Of a stretch of DNA of 64,000 bases, positions 52,565 through 60,045 are shown one piece after another. Made by a program: the position numbers and the translations under genes. The notes under the pieces were generated by a model. It was not told where the DNA came from. It was given only the letters and a program-made list of their open reading frames with translations, and searched no databases. The stretch comes from Corallococcus macrosporus DSM 14697 (GTDB taxonomy: Bacteria > Myxococcota > Myxococcia > Myxococcales > Myxococcaceae). Within the stretch, counting starts at the first letter, position 1. The number at the start of each line of letters is the position of its first letter. The stretch covers positions 2,334,501 through 2,398,500 of the forward strand of contig NZ_CP022203.1 in the NCBI RefSeq assembly GCF_002305895.1. The letters run 5' to 3'.

Positions 52565-53656
52565 ATGAGCGCGCCGAACATCCGTCGAGCCGTCCAGTTG
52601 CTGCCTGCCTGCGCCACCACCGGAATCGGGAGCCTGCCGCACACGCAAGTGGAGCTGGGGCTCCAGGCCGCGCTGGCCATGGACATTCCGTTCCTGCCGC
52701 AGCTTCCGGTGGGCAAGCCCTCGGAGCTGATGATTCCCGCGGCGCTGGAGGGCCTGCCGGGCCTGTCCTTCGACGATGACGGCCTGTGCACCGTGGACCT
52801 CGGCGCCTGGCAGGCGGGGCGCGCCGCCTTCGAGGCGCGGCTGGAGGCGGCGTTCCAGTCCGGTCAGTTCGAGAGCTTCGAGCCCTCGCCCGAGGCCTGC
52901 CGCGCGTGGCGGCCCTTCCTGTGGGAGGTGGAGACGCGGAAGCTGGCCTTCGCGAAGGCGCAGCTCGCGGGGCCCTTCACGGTGCGCTCCGTGGCGCGCA
53001 CCCCGGACGGCCGGCCCACGTTGGACGTGCCGGGCCTGGACGAGGCGATGTTCCGGCTGACGCTGGCGCGCGCACTGGCCATGGTGAAGGCGCTGCGCCG
53101 CGCGGGGACGACGCCGCTGTTCTACCTGGACGAGCCCGGGCTCTACGCGCTCCAGCGGATGAATCCCCGGCACATGATTGCCATGCAGGAGCTGAAGCTG
53201 CTGGTGGTGGCCCTGCAGCGCGAAGGCGCGCTGGTGGGGCTGCACTGCTGCGGCAACACGGACTGGGCCGCGCTGCTGGATGTCCAGCCGGACCTGCTGT
53301 CCCTGGACGTGCGGCTGTCGCTGGACGCGATGGTGGAGGCCGCTGCCGCGCTGGAGCGCTTCCTGGGCGCGGGCGCGACGTTGAGCCTGGGCATCATCCC
53401 CACGGACCTGGCGTCCACCTACGAGGTGGGGGAGCTGGTGGACTCGGTGGAGGCCACGCTGAAGGCGGCGCTGCCGCGCGGCTTCACCTTCGCGCAGGTG
53501 GTGTCCACCGTGGTGCTGACGCCCGCGTGTGGGCTGGCGATGCGCTCGGTCATCGACGCGGAGCGCATCCTGGAGGAGCTGAAGGCCGCCCAGCGGCGCC
53601 TCCGCGGGGCGCTCTCCGCCGAGCGCCCGTCTGTCGACACCGTGAATCCCCACTGA
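52565..53656 (+). CDS. MetE-core / uroporphyrinogen-decarboxylase-superfamily methionine-synthase-like protein
   Basis: 363 residues, a single TIM-barrel of the MetE C-terminal/UROD superfamily. Zinc-type ligands are seen: GLHCCGNTDW (His227, Cys229) and LTPACGLAMRS (Cys322), corresponding to His641, Cys643 and Cys726 of E. coli MetE; the third-position Glu is not obvious. Length matches stand-alone core-MetE rather than the 750-residue MetE. It may be a B12-independent methyltransferase to homocysteine. The ATG at 52565 is formed by the last two intron bases plus the exon G. Confidence 0.8.
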   Translation: MSAPNIRRAVQLLPACATTGIGSLPHTQVELGLQAALAMDIPFLPQLPVGKPSELMIPAALEGLPGLSFDDDGLCTVDLGAWQAGRAAFEARLEAAFQSGQFESFEPSPEACRAWRPFLWEVETRKLAFAKAQLAGPFTVRSVARTPDGRPTLDVPGLDEAMFRLTLARALAMVKALRRAGTTPLFYLDEPGLYALQRMNPRHMIAMQELKLLVVALQREGALVGLHCCGNTDWAALLDVQPDLLSLDVRLSLDAMVEAAAALERFLGAGATLSLGIIPTDLASTYEVGELVDSVEATLKAALPRGFTFAQVVSTVVLTPACGLAMRSVIDAERILEELKAAQRRLRGALSAERPSVDTVNPH

Positions 53657-53767
53657 GACGCCGGGCGCCGGGCCCCTTGTGGCCCTGTCGCGCCGCGCTG
53701 AAAGGTGGGCCGCCCGGCGGGCGTGGGCCACCGCGATGCCTACCTTGTCGCGGGGGGACCTGAGCCC

Positions 53768-54607
53768 ATGTTGGAGCAGCGCATCGGGACATGGTTGGAG
53801 CTGCAGGACGCGCTCTTCGCCGGCTCCTGGAGCGAGGCGCTGGGGCGCCACCGGTCCACCTTCGTCTTCCGCGGCATGCCCCAGGTGAGCAATGACTTGT
53901 CCACGGCGCTCAACCGCCAGGGGCTGTTCGTGCGCAAGGAGAAGGACCTGCTGCGGGCCTTCCGGAAGTACGCGCGGGGCGACAGCCCGCCGTCCGTGGA
54001 GTCCGTCTGGGACTGGCTCGCCCTGGCCCAGCACCATGGGCTGCCCACGCGGATGCTGGACTGGACCTTCAGCCCCTACGTGGCGCTCCACTTCCTCACG
54101 GAGAACCCGGAGCGGTATGACGACGACGGCGTGGTGTGGTGCGTGGACTACCGCCAGACGAACCAGCACCTCCCCAGGCGGCTGAAGACGCTGCTCCGTC
54201 GAGAGGGCGCGGACGTCTTCACCGGGGAGATGCTGGCCACGGCGGCGTCGGACCTCCCGGCCTTCGACCACCTGGCGAAGCACCCCTTCGTGCTCTTCCT
54301 GGAGCCGCCGTCATTGGACGCCCGCATCGTGAATCAGTTCGCGCTCTTCTCGGTGATGAACGGCCCCGAACTCTGCCTGGACTCCTTCCTCGAAGCCCAG
54401 GCGGAGGGCGTCCGCAAGCTCGTCATCCCCGCCGCCCTCAAGTGGGAGGTGCGCGACAAGCTGGACCAGAGCAACATCACCGAGCGCGTGCTCTTCCCTG
54501 GCTTCGACGGGCTCAGCCGCTGGCTCCGGCGTTACTACAGCCCTCGGGGCGCCTCGAAGCTCGCGAGCGCTCCCGCGGCGCGCAAGCGGAAGCGGACGAC
54601 GAAGTGA
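53768..54607 (+). CDS. FRG-domain protein
   Basis: 279 residues from ATG 53768. The FRG domain signature is clear: TFVFRGM near the start, then LALAQHHGLPTRMLDWTFSP and YVALHF. The C-terminus is basic (KRKRTTK). FRG-domain proteins are frequent in variable genomic islands and prophages, and some act as toxins or defence effectors, but no activity is established for this one. No toxin-antitoxin partner is seen next to it. Confidence 0.85.
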   Translation: MLEQRIGTWLELQDALFAGSWSEALGRHRSTFVFRGMPQVSNDLSTALNRQGLFVRKEKDLLRAFRKYARGDSPPSVESVWDWLALAQHHGLPTRMLDWTFSPYVALHFLTENPERYDDDGVVWCVDYRQTNQHLPRRLKTLLRREGADVFTGEMLATAASDLPAFDHLAKHPFVLFLEPPSLDARIVNQFALFSVMNGPELCLDSFLEAQAEGVRKLVIPAALKWEVRDKLDQSNITERVLFPGFDGLSRWLRRYYSPRGASKLASAPAARKRKRTTK

Positions 54608-54684
54608 AGCGCCTTGGCGGCCCGCTGTCACACGCGTCGCCCACGGCCCTGACGAGGTCTCCCGAGGGGCGGAGGCGCGGCCGG

Positions 54685-54909
54685 CTACTGACGGCCGAGC
54701 CGCAGCTCCCGCTCGGCCTGGTACCAGTCCTGGTCGGAGTTGCCGTGCATCCCTCCCCGCGCGAGGAAGATTTCGTAGGCCCGGCGTGCAATCTGCTCGT
54801 CGGTGGGCCCGGGCCGCGGCTCTGGAGCCCGGGCCTTGGACTCGGACGCGGGGGCCGGCGCCCTGGTTGAAGACGGGCCGGTCTGCTTGTTGGCGGTGTG
54901 GCGTGCCAT
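54685..54909 (-). CDS. DUF2934 protein
   Basis: 74 residues. A disordered Pro/Ala/Lys N-terminal half is followed by the DUF2934 motif (IARRAYEIFLARGGMHGNSD, then DWYQAERELR). The domain is small, helical and of unknown function. The 158 bases between it and mutY contain an 18-base near-palindrome (55019-55036) but no gene. Confidence 0.75.
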   Translation of the reverse strand: MARHTANKQTGPSSTRAPAPASESKARAPEPRPGPTDEQIARRAYEIFLARGGMHGNSDQDWYQAERELRLGRQ

Positions 54910-55067
54910 GCGCGGATTCCTCCGGTGAAACAGGTCCGCGGAGATTGAGTCGCGTCGAGTCCGAAGGAAACCGGCATGCGGGAGGCTGGGTTGTCAGTGC
55001 GACAGGAGGACTGCCTCTCTGTCGGTCGACGGACAGCCCTCTGTAGGCGGGGTGGGCGAGGGGGCCT

Positions 55068-56324
55068 TCAGCCGCCTGCCAGGACGCCCGTGGTCAGCGC
55101 GGCGTCGAGCGCCCGCTGCATGGCGGTGCTCATGCCCAGGCTGGCGGCGTCCGCTGGCGTGCACCAGCGCAGCTCCTGGAACGCGGGGGTGCTCGTGGGC
55201 CTGCGGGCGCCGGAGACGCGCAGCAGGCGCAGCGTGAGGTCCCGGTGGGTGAGCTGCCGCTTCACGGCGCCCAGGGCGCCTTCCAGCTTCACCTCCACGC
55301 CCAGCGCGGCGGCGATCCGGGCGCGGGCCTCGGTGTCCGGCGCGTCGTCGGCGATTTCAGCGCCTGGCAGCTCCCACAGGCCACCGAAGAGGCCGGCGTC
55401 CGCCCGGCGGGCGAAGAGCAGGGTGCCGGCGTGGGGCCACACGGCGACGGCCAGCGTCAGCTTCTTGGGCGTGGCGCGCACCTTGGCGGGAGGCAGCTCG
55501 TCCACGCGGCCCTTGCGGAAGGCGACGCAGGCGGTGCGGACGGGGCACAGCAGGCACAGCGGGTTCTCCGGCCGGCACGTGGTGGCGCCGTGCTCCATCA
55601 GGGCCTGGTTGAGGTCCCCGGGGCGCTTGCCCTTCACCAGCGCGGCGGCGAGCGCCCAGAGCGTGGCCTCGCGCTGGCGGTCTCCGGGGAGGCCCTCGAC
55701 CTCGAAGACGCGGGCGAAGACGCGCGCGACGTTGCCGTCCACCAGCGGGGCCTCCTCGCCGAACGCGATGGAGGCCACCGCGCCGGCGGTGTAGCGGCCG
55801 AAGCCCGGCAGCTCGAGCAGCGCCGCGGCCGTGGAGGGCAGGGCGCCACCGAAGCGCGCGACGACCTCCTGCGCGGCGCGGTGCAGGTTGCGGGCGCGGC
55901 TGTAGTAGCCCAGGCCCTTCCAGCCCGCGAGCACGTCATCCAGCGGCGCCGAGGCCAGGGCGCGCGCGGTGGGGAAGCGCTTCAGGAACCGCTCCCAATA
56001 GGGAATCACCGTCGACACCTGCGTCTGCTGGAGCATGACCTCGCTCAGCCAGATGGCGTACGGGTCCTTCGTGCGGCGCCACGGCAGGTCGCGCCTGTTC
56101 CGGTCATACCAGTCCAGCAGCGGCCCCCGCACGCTGGCCAGGTGCTCGGGGGTGGGGGCCACGAGCGGCGCGGCGGGAGGACGCCCGGCGCGGGGCTTCC
56201 GGGCTGGCGCCTCATCGGGCGGAGCCACGGCCGTGACGGGAGCGCGCGTCTTGGTGACAGGGCCCTTGGGTGGTACCTGTGCGTCGGAGGTGACGCGCTT
56301 CGCGCGGGCACTGCGGGAGGTCAT
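55068..56324 (-). CDS. mutY: A/G-specific adenine glycosylase MutY
   Basis: 418 residues, with about 55 extra basic/Ala-Pro residues before the glycosylase domain. ELPGFGRYTAGAVASIAFGE is the helix-hairpin-helix and PLVDGNVARV carries the catalytic Asp. The 4Fe-4S cysteines follow C-x6-C-x2-C-x5-C (CRPENPLCLLCPVRTAC), and the C-terminal NUDIX-like domain recognises 8-oxoG. It removes A opposite 8-oxoguanine. The start overlaps the stop of the SDR gene by four bases. Confidence 0.95.
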   Translation of the reverse strand: MTSRSARAKRVTSDAQVPPKGPVTKTRAPVTAVAPPDEAPARKPRAGRPPAAPLVAPTPEHLASVRGPLLDWYDRNRRDLPWRRTKDPYAIWLSEVMLQQTQVSTVIPYWERFLKRFPTARALASAPLDDVLAGWKGLGYYSRARNLHRAAQEVVARFGGALPSTAAALLELPGFGRYTAGAVASIAFGEEAPLVDGNVARVFARVFEVEGLPGDRQREATLWALAAALVKGKRPGDLNQALMEHGATTCRPENPLCLLCPVRTACVAFRKGRVDELPPAKVRATPKKLTLAVAVWPHAGTLLFARRADAGLFGGLWELPGAEIADDAPDTEARARIAAALGVEVKLEGALGAVKRQLTHRDLTLRLLRVSGARRPTSTPAFQELRWCTPADAASLGMSTAMQRALDAALTTGVLAGG

Positions 56325-57133
56325 GAACCCTTCTTCTTCATCTCAGCCGCCATGCGGCGGGCGACCCGGTCGAACAGGGAGGGCACCCACCGGTTGGCCA
56401 CCACCATCACCCGGCCCGGCAGCGTGAGCACGGTGTCGCGGTGGCCCCGCCGGCTCGCGCGGACCATGGCGGCGGCGACCTCCTCCGCGGACATGGCCTT
56501 CAGGGGAATGGCGTCCTGCTTCCAGCCCTCCGCGTTGAGGCGGTTCTCCCGGAAGTCGCTCTCGGTGAAGCCGGGCGACACGAGCAGCACCCGGATGCCC
56601 TCCTCGGCGAGCTCCGCGCGCAGCGACTCCGTCATCGCATTCACGGCGGCCTTGGACGCGCAGTAGGCGCCGAGCAGCGGCAGGCCGCGGTGGCCCAGCA
56701 CGGAGCTGACGTTGACCACCTGCGCGCCGCGCCGCCTGCGCAGCAGGGGCAGGGCCTCGCGCGTCATCCGCCACAAGCCAAGGACGTTCAGCTCGAAGAG
56801 CTTCCGGAGCTGCTCCTCGCCCATGGCCTCCAGCGGCCCATAGCTTCCCTGGCCCGCGTTGTTGACGAGCACGTCCAGCCCGCCGAAGGCGGCGTCCGTC
56901 TCCGCCACCAGCCGCGTCACGTCGTCGCCCACCGTGACGTCGCACCGCACCGGCAGTGCCCTCACGCCCAGTGACGCCACTTCACGGGCCGCGTCCTCCA
57001 ACTCGGGGAGCCGGCGCGCGGCCAGGACGACATCCGCGCCCGCCGCCGCGTAGGCCTTCGCCGCCGCCCTGCCAATGCCTCCGGAGGCCCCCGTGACGAG
57101 GACCACCCGGCCCTTGAAGGGTTGGGTCTTCAT
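56321..57133 (-). CDS. Short-chain dehydrogenase/reductase
   Basis: 270 residues from ATG 57133 (MKTQPFKGRVVLVTGASGGI). Classical SDR: TGASGGIG cofactor loop, CDVT, NNAGQGSYG, and the Ser-Tyr-x3-Lys catalytic set (VSSVLGH... AYCASKAAV). The C-terminal hydrophobic/basic segment is typical of the DHRS-like membrane-associated group. It is translationally coupled to mutY; substrate unknown. Confidence 0.9.
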   Translation of the reverse strand: MKTQPFKGRVVLVTGASGGIGRAAAKAYAAAGADVVLAARRLPELEDAAREVASLGVRALPVRCDVTVGDDVTRLVAETDAAFGGLDVLVNNAGQGSYGPLEAMGEEQLRKLFELNVLGLWRMTREALPLLRRRRGAQVVNVSSVLGHRGLPLLGAYCASKAAVNAMTESLRAELAEEGIRVLLVSPGFTESDFRENRLNAEGWKQDAIPLKAMSAEEVAAAMVRASRRGHRDTVLTLPGRVMVVANRWVPSLFDRVARRMAAEMKKKGS

Positions 57134-57256
57134 GCCGGCGCGCACCATACCTTCCCGGTTGCCTGGGGGGACTGTCTTTCAGCGACCAGCGGGGGCCTGT
57201 TTCCTCGCCTGTTCCCCTTTGGGTGGAGCGGGCGAACGCCTAGGATGCGCGCCCTC

Positions 57257-58228
57257 ATGCCGCGCCCCCCTCTCACCAACGACTTCTCCTGGTCCAAGAG
57301 CCGCCACGAGAAGTTCTCCGAGTGCCTCCGCGCGTACTACCTCTACTACTACCGCTCCTGGGGCGGCTGGGAGGCGAGCGCGCCCAAGGACGTGCGCGAG
57401 CTCTACGTGCTGAAGAAGCTGGGCAACCGCTACACCTGGGCCGGCAGCGTGGTGCACGAGAGCATCAAGGACGTGCTGCTGGACTGGCGCGCGGGCCGCA
57501 AGGTGGAGCAGGCGGAGGTGGAGGAGCGCACGCGCAAGCTGATGCGGGACGACTTCCGGCACTCGCGCGCGAAGAACTACTGGTCGCAGAAGTACCGCAA
57601 GCAGTTCACCGGCCTGGTGGAGCACGAGTACGCGGAAGCCGTGCCGGACGAGGCCTGGAAGCAGAACTGGGAGACGGTGCGCTCCGCGCTGGCGTGGTTC
57701 TTCTCCTCGCGCTGGAAGGACCTGGCGCTCAGCCTCAAGCCCGAGCAGTGGCTGGAGGTGGACGCGGGCTTCGACTTCGCCCACTTCACGCTGGACGGCC
57801 TCAAGGTCTTCGCCATCCCCGACTTCGCCTTCGTGGACGAGGACGGCACGCCGGTGGTGGTGGACTGGAAGACGGGCAAGTCTCGCGAGGGCTACGACGA
57901 GCAGGTGCTCGGCTACGCGCTCTACGTGGCCCAGCGCTACCGCTTCCCGGTGGAGAAGGTGCGCGCCTCGCTGGTGTACCTCAACGAGGGCAAGGAGCAG
58001 GACGTCACGGTGGACCCGGAGGCCATGGCCTCCTTCCGCAGTCACTTCGAGCAGAGCGTGGCGAAGATGCGCGCGCTCCTGAAGGACCCGGCCACCAACA
58101 CCCCGCTGGACGCGTCCGCGTTTCCGCCCACGGAGTCGCTGACGGCCTGCGCGCGGTGTGTCTTCCGCCGCCCCTGTGGACGCGAGGGCGCCGCGGCCGA
58201 GGTGTCCCGGCCGCAGCAGGTGGCCTGA
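57257..58228 (+). CDS. PD-(D/E)XK superfamily (RecB/Cas4-like) nuclease
   Basis: 323 residues from ATG 57257 (ATG 57245 also possible). N-terminal SWSKSRHEKFSECLRAYYLYY resembles the PDDEXK_1 helix, GSVVHESIKD supplies the metal His/Glu, and VVVDWKTGKS is the D-x-K core, followed by QVLGYALYVAQRY. The C-terminus has clustered cysteines (CARCVFRRPCG) which, with the Cys near residue 11, may bind an Fe-S cluster as in AddB/Cas4. No CRISPR genes are nearby. Confidence 0.85.
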   Translation: MPRPPLTNDFSWSKSRHEKFSECLRAYYLYYYRSWGGWEASAPKDVRELYVLKKLGNRYTWAGSVVHESIKDVLLDWRAGRKVEQAEVEERTRKLMRDDFRHSRAKNYWSQKYRKQFTGLVEHEYAEAVPDEAWKQNWETVRSALAWFFSSRWKDLALSLKPEQWLEVDAGFDFAHFTLDGLKVFAIPDFAFVDEDGTPVVVDWKTGKSREGYDEQVLGYALYVAQRYRFPVEKVRASLVYLNEGKEQDVTVDPEAMASFRSHFEQSVAKMRALLKDPATNTPLDASAFPPTESLTACARCVFRRPCGREGAAAEVSRPQQVA

Positions 58229-58232
58229 GCGC

Positions 58233-59099
58233 CTAACGCGCCGCCGCGAGCCGCCGCACCACCACGCCCGCCGCGTTCATCCCGAAGCAGGACGTGACGA
58301 AGGCCACGCTGCCGTCAATCTGCGTGCGGTGGTCGCAGGTGTGGAACTCGTTGTCCTGCGGGCACACGCACAGGAAGCCGTCGGTGGCGTCGTCGTACTG
58401 GAGCGTCACCGGCAGCCGCCGCGCTTCAATGGAGTACACGGCGGTGATGCCGGTGTGCTTGTCCGTCTCCACCGCGTACTTGCGCTTGAGCAGCTTGCGG
58501 ATGTCCTTGGCGAAGGGGTCCATGTGCGTCTCGGACAGGTCCTCCACGCGGATGGCGGTGGGGTCCAGCCGGCCCGCGGCGCCCATGGAGCTCACCACCG
58601 GCACGCCCAGCGTCACGCAGCGGTGGAGCAGGTGCAGCTTCGCCTTCACGTTGTCGATGGCGTCCACCACGAAGTCGTACTGGCCCGCCTGGAGCATCTG
58701 CTCGGCCACGTCCGCGCGGTAGAACTCGCGCAGCGCCTCCACCTTCGCCGCCGGGTTGATGTCCTGGCAGCGCTGCGCCATCAGCTCCGCCTTGGGCTTG
58801 CCCACGGCCTTCACCGTCGCGTGGAGCTGGCGGTTGGTGTTGGTGACGCACACGTCGTCATGGTCCACCAGCGTCAGGTGGCCAATGCCGCTGCGCACCA
58901 GGCCCTCCGCGGCGAAGCTGCCCACGCCGCCCAGGCCGAACACCACCACGCGTGCGTTGGCCAGGCGCTCCATCGCGGAGTCGCCCAGCAGGCGGCCCGT
59001 CCTGTCGAAGCGCCGGGAGAGCTTGAAGGGCCGGGCCAGCGAGGCCGGGGCGGCGGGCGGAGTCTCAGTCTCGGGGGTGGGGAGCGGCTGCGGGTTCAT
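58233..59099 (-). CDS. tcdA: tRNA threonylcarbamoyladenosine dehydratase (TcdA/CsdL)
   Basis: 288 residues. E1-like ThiF/MoeB fold: FDRTGRLLGDSAMERLANAR, GLGGVGSFAAEGLVRSGIG, and DxxxVxxxNxNRQ (VDHDDVCVTNTNRQLHA). It lacks the active-site Cys region of MoeB-type activators. TcdA cyclises t6A at position 37 of ANN-decoding tRNAs. It ends 4 bases from the convergent nuclease gene. Confidence 0.88.
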   Translation of the reverse strand: MNPQPLPTPETETPPAAPASLARPFKLSRRFDRTGRLLGDSAMERLANARVVVFGLGGVGSFAAEGLVRSGIGHLTLVDHDDVCVTNTNRQLHATVKAVGKPKAELMAQRCQDINPAAKVEALREFYRADVAEQMLQAGQYDFVVDAIDNVKAKLHLLHRCVTLGVPVVSSMGAAGRLDPTAIRVEDLSETHMDPFAKDIRKLLKRKYAVETDKHTGITAVYSIEARRLPVTLQYDDATDGFLCVCPQDNEFHTCDHRTQIDGSVAFVTSCFGMNAAGVVVRRLAAAR

Positions 59100-59127
59100 G
59101 GCGGTCCTCTATAACGCGACCGCTCGC

Positions 59128-59925
59128 CTACCGCGAAGACGCGGGGAAAGCTTCCCGGAAGAAGCGGCGGGCATTCTCGGTCGTCTGCCGGGCGACCTCC
59201 TCGACGGGCTCCCCCCTGACGCGGGCCATGCCCTCCAGGATGTGGGGGAGGTAGCCCGGCTCGGAGCGCGTCCCCCGGTGGGGCGCGGGCGCCTGGTCCG
59301 GGGCGTCCGTCTCCGCCATCAGCCGGTCCAGGGGGATGGCCCGGAGCGCGTCCAGGGGCTTGCGCGCCTCCGCCCAGGTGACGGGCCCGGCGAAGGAGAA
59401 GTGGCAGCCCTTCTGGAGGTAGAAGCGCGCCAACTCCACGCCGCCGCTGTAGCTGTGCATCAGCAGCCCCGCATCCGGCAGGGGCTCCTCCTTCAGCAGG
59501 TCGATGAGGGCCGGGTGCAGCCGGTGGCAGTGCATCAGCACGGGCAGGCCGTGCTTGCGCGCCAGCGCGAGGTGCCGCCTCAGCACCGCCACCTGCCGCT
59601 CCAGCGGCGCGCCCGGGAGGCTGGGGCCGTCCAGGCCGCACTCGCCCACCGCCGCCGCGCCGCCCCTGGCGAGCAGCGCGTCCAGGTGCTCGAGCACGGC
59701 GTCGTCGTCCGCCGGCGGCATGTCGGGGAGGAGCTGCGGGTGGATGCCCAGGCCCACCTGGAGGCGGGCGTCCTTTTGGGACAGCGCCAGCAGCGGCTCC
59801 CAGTCATGCGGACCCACGCCCGGGATGACGATGCCGTGGAGCCCCGCGGCCCAGGCGCGTGAGAGGACTTCATCCCTGTCCATGTCGAAACGCGACGCAT
59901 CCAGGTGGCAGTGGGTGTCTATCAT
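59128..59925 (-). CDS. tatD: TatD family hydrolase
   Basis: 265 residues from ATG 59925. Metal-binding HCH at the N-terminus (MIDTHCHLDASRFD), GECGLD with the bridging Glu, MHCHRLHP and MHSYSGG, and ETDAP near the end are the TatD signatures. These are metal-dependent DNases/RNA-processing enzymes. The open frame continues upstream for over 600 codons, antisense to the next gene; ATG 59925 is the only start that fits the family. Confidence 0.92.
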   Translation of the reverse strand: MIDTHCHLDASRFDMDRDEVLSRAWAAGLHGIVIPGVGPHDWEPLLALSQKDARLQVGLGIHPQLLPDMPPADDDAVLEHLDALLARGGAAAVGECGLDGPSLPGAPLERQVAVLRRHLALARKHGLPVLMHCHRLHPALIDLLKEEPLPDAGLLMHSYSGGVELARFYLQKGCHFSFAGPVTWAEARKPLDALRAIPLDRLMAETDAPDQAPAPHRGTRSEPGYLPHILEGMARVRGEPVEEVARQTTENARRFFREAFPASSR

Positions 59926-60013
59926 TGAGCAAGGCACTCCGTGAGGCCGTTCAGTCAGGAACAGGCGGCGTATCTCCGCACCGCAGGGTAAGCACTCCCC
60001 GAAAGCCTGACGG

Positions 60014-60019
60014 TATACG
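60014..60019 (+). promoter_or_regulatory. Probable -10 box of the 60046 lipoprotein gene
   Basis: TATACG within GGTATACGC, the same octamer-plus context as at 62660-62668. It lies 26 bases before ATG 60046, leaving room for the GGAGGG ribosome site. Confidence 0.4.
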
Positions 60020-60045
60020 CGCCCTCTGTTCTTCGGAGGGTCTCT

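Larger units (their letters stand above)
50579..52566 (+). mobile_element. Group II intron with maturase, inserted at a start codon
   Basis: The 5' end is the canonical GTGCG (50579-50583). Domain I elements such as GGGTGAAAGTCCCG follow (about 50630). The reverse transcriptase/maturase occupies domain IV, domain V is at 52478-52510, and domain VI (GGAGGAGGGTGG pairing with CCACCCCTC, bulged A near 52561) ends around ACCAAT. Because G occurs at both junctions, the borders are ambiguous by one base (50578-52566 or 50579-52567). Size is about 1.99 kb. The element appears intact, with the RT active site present. Confidence 0.9.

Noticed and set aside
54513-54977. A 154-codon minus-strand frame overlapping the DUF2934 gene
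   Set aside because: The other frame (54685-54909) contains the DUF2934 motif; this one is proline/arginine-rich noise.
55019-55036. CTGTCGGTCGACGGACAG near-palindrome as a mutY terminator
   Set aside because: Imperfect dyad without a U-tract on the minus strand; it could equally be an operator, so no function is assigned.
57257-58228. Cas4 or another CRISPR-associated role for the PD-(D/E)XK protein
   Set aside because: No CRISPR repeats or other cas genes occur in the window, and many RecB-like nucleases share these motifs.
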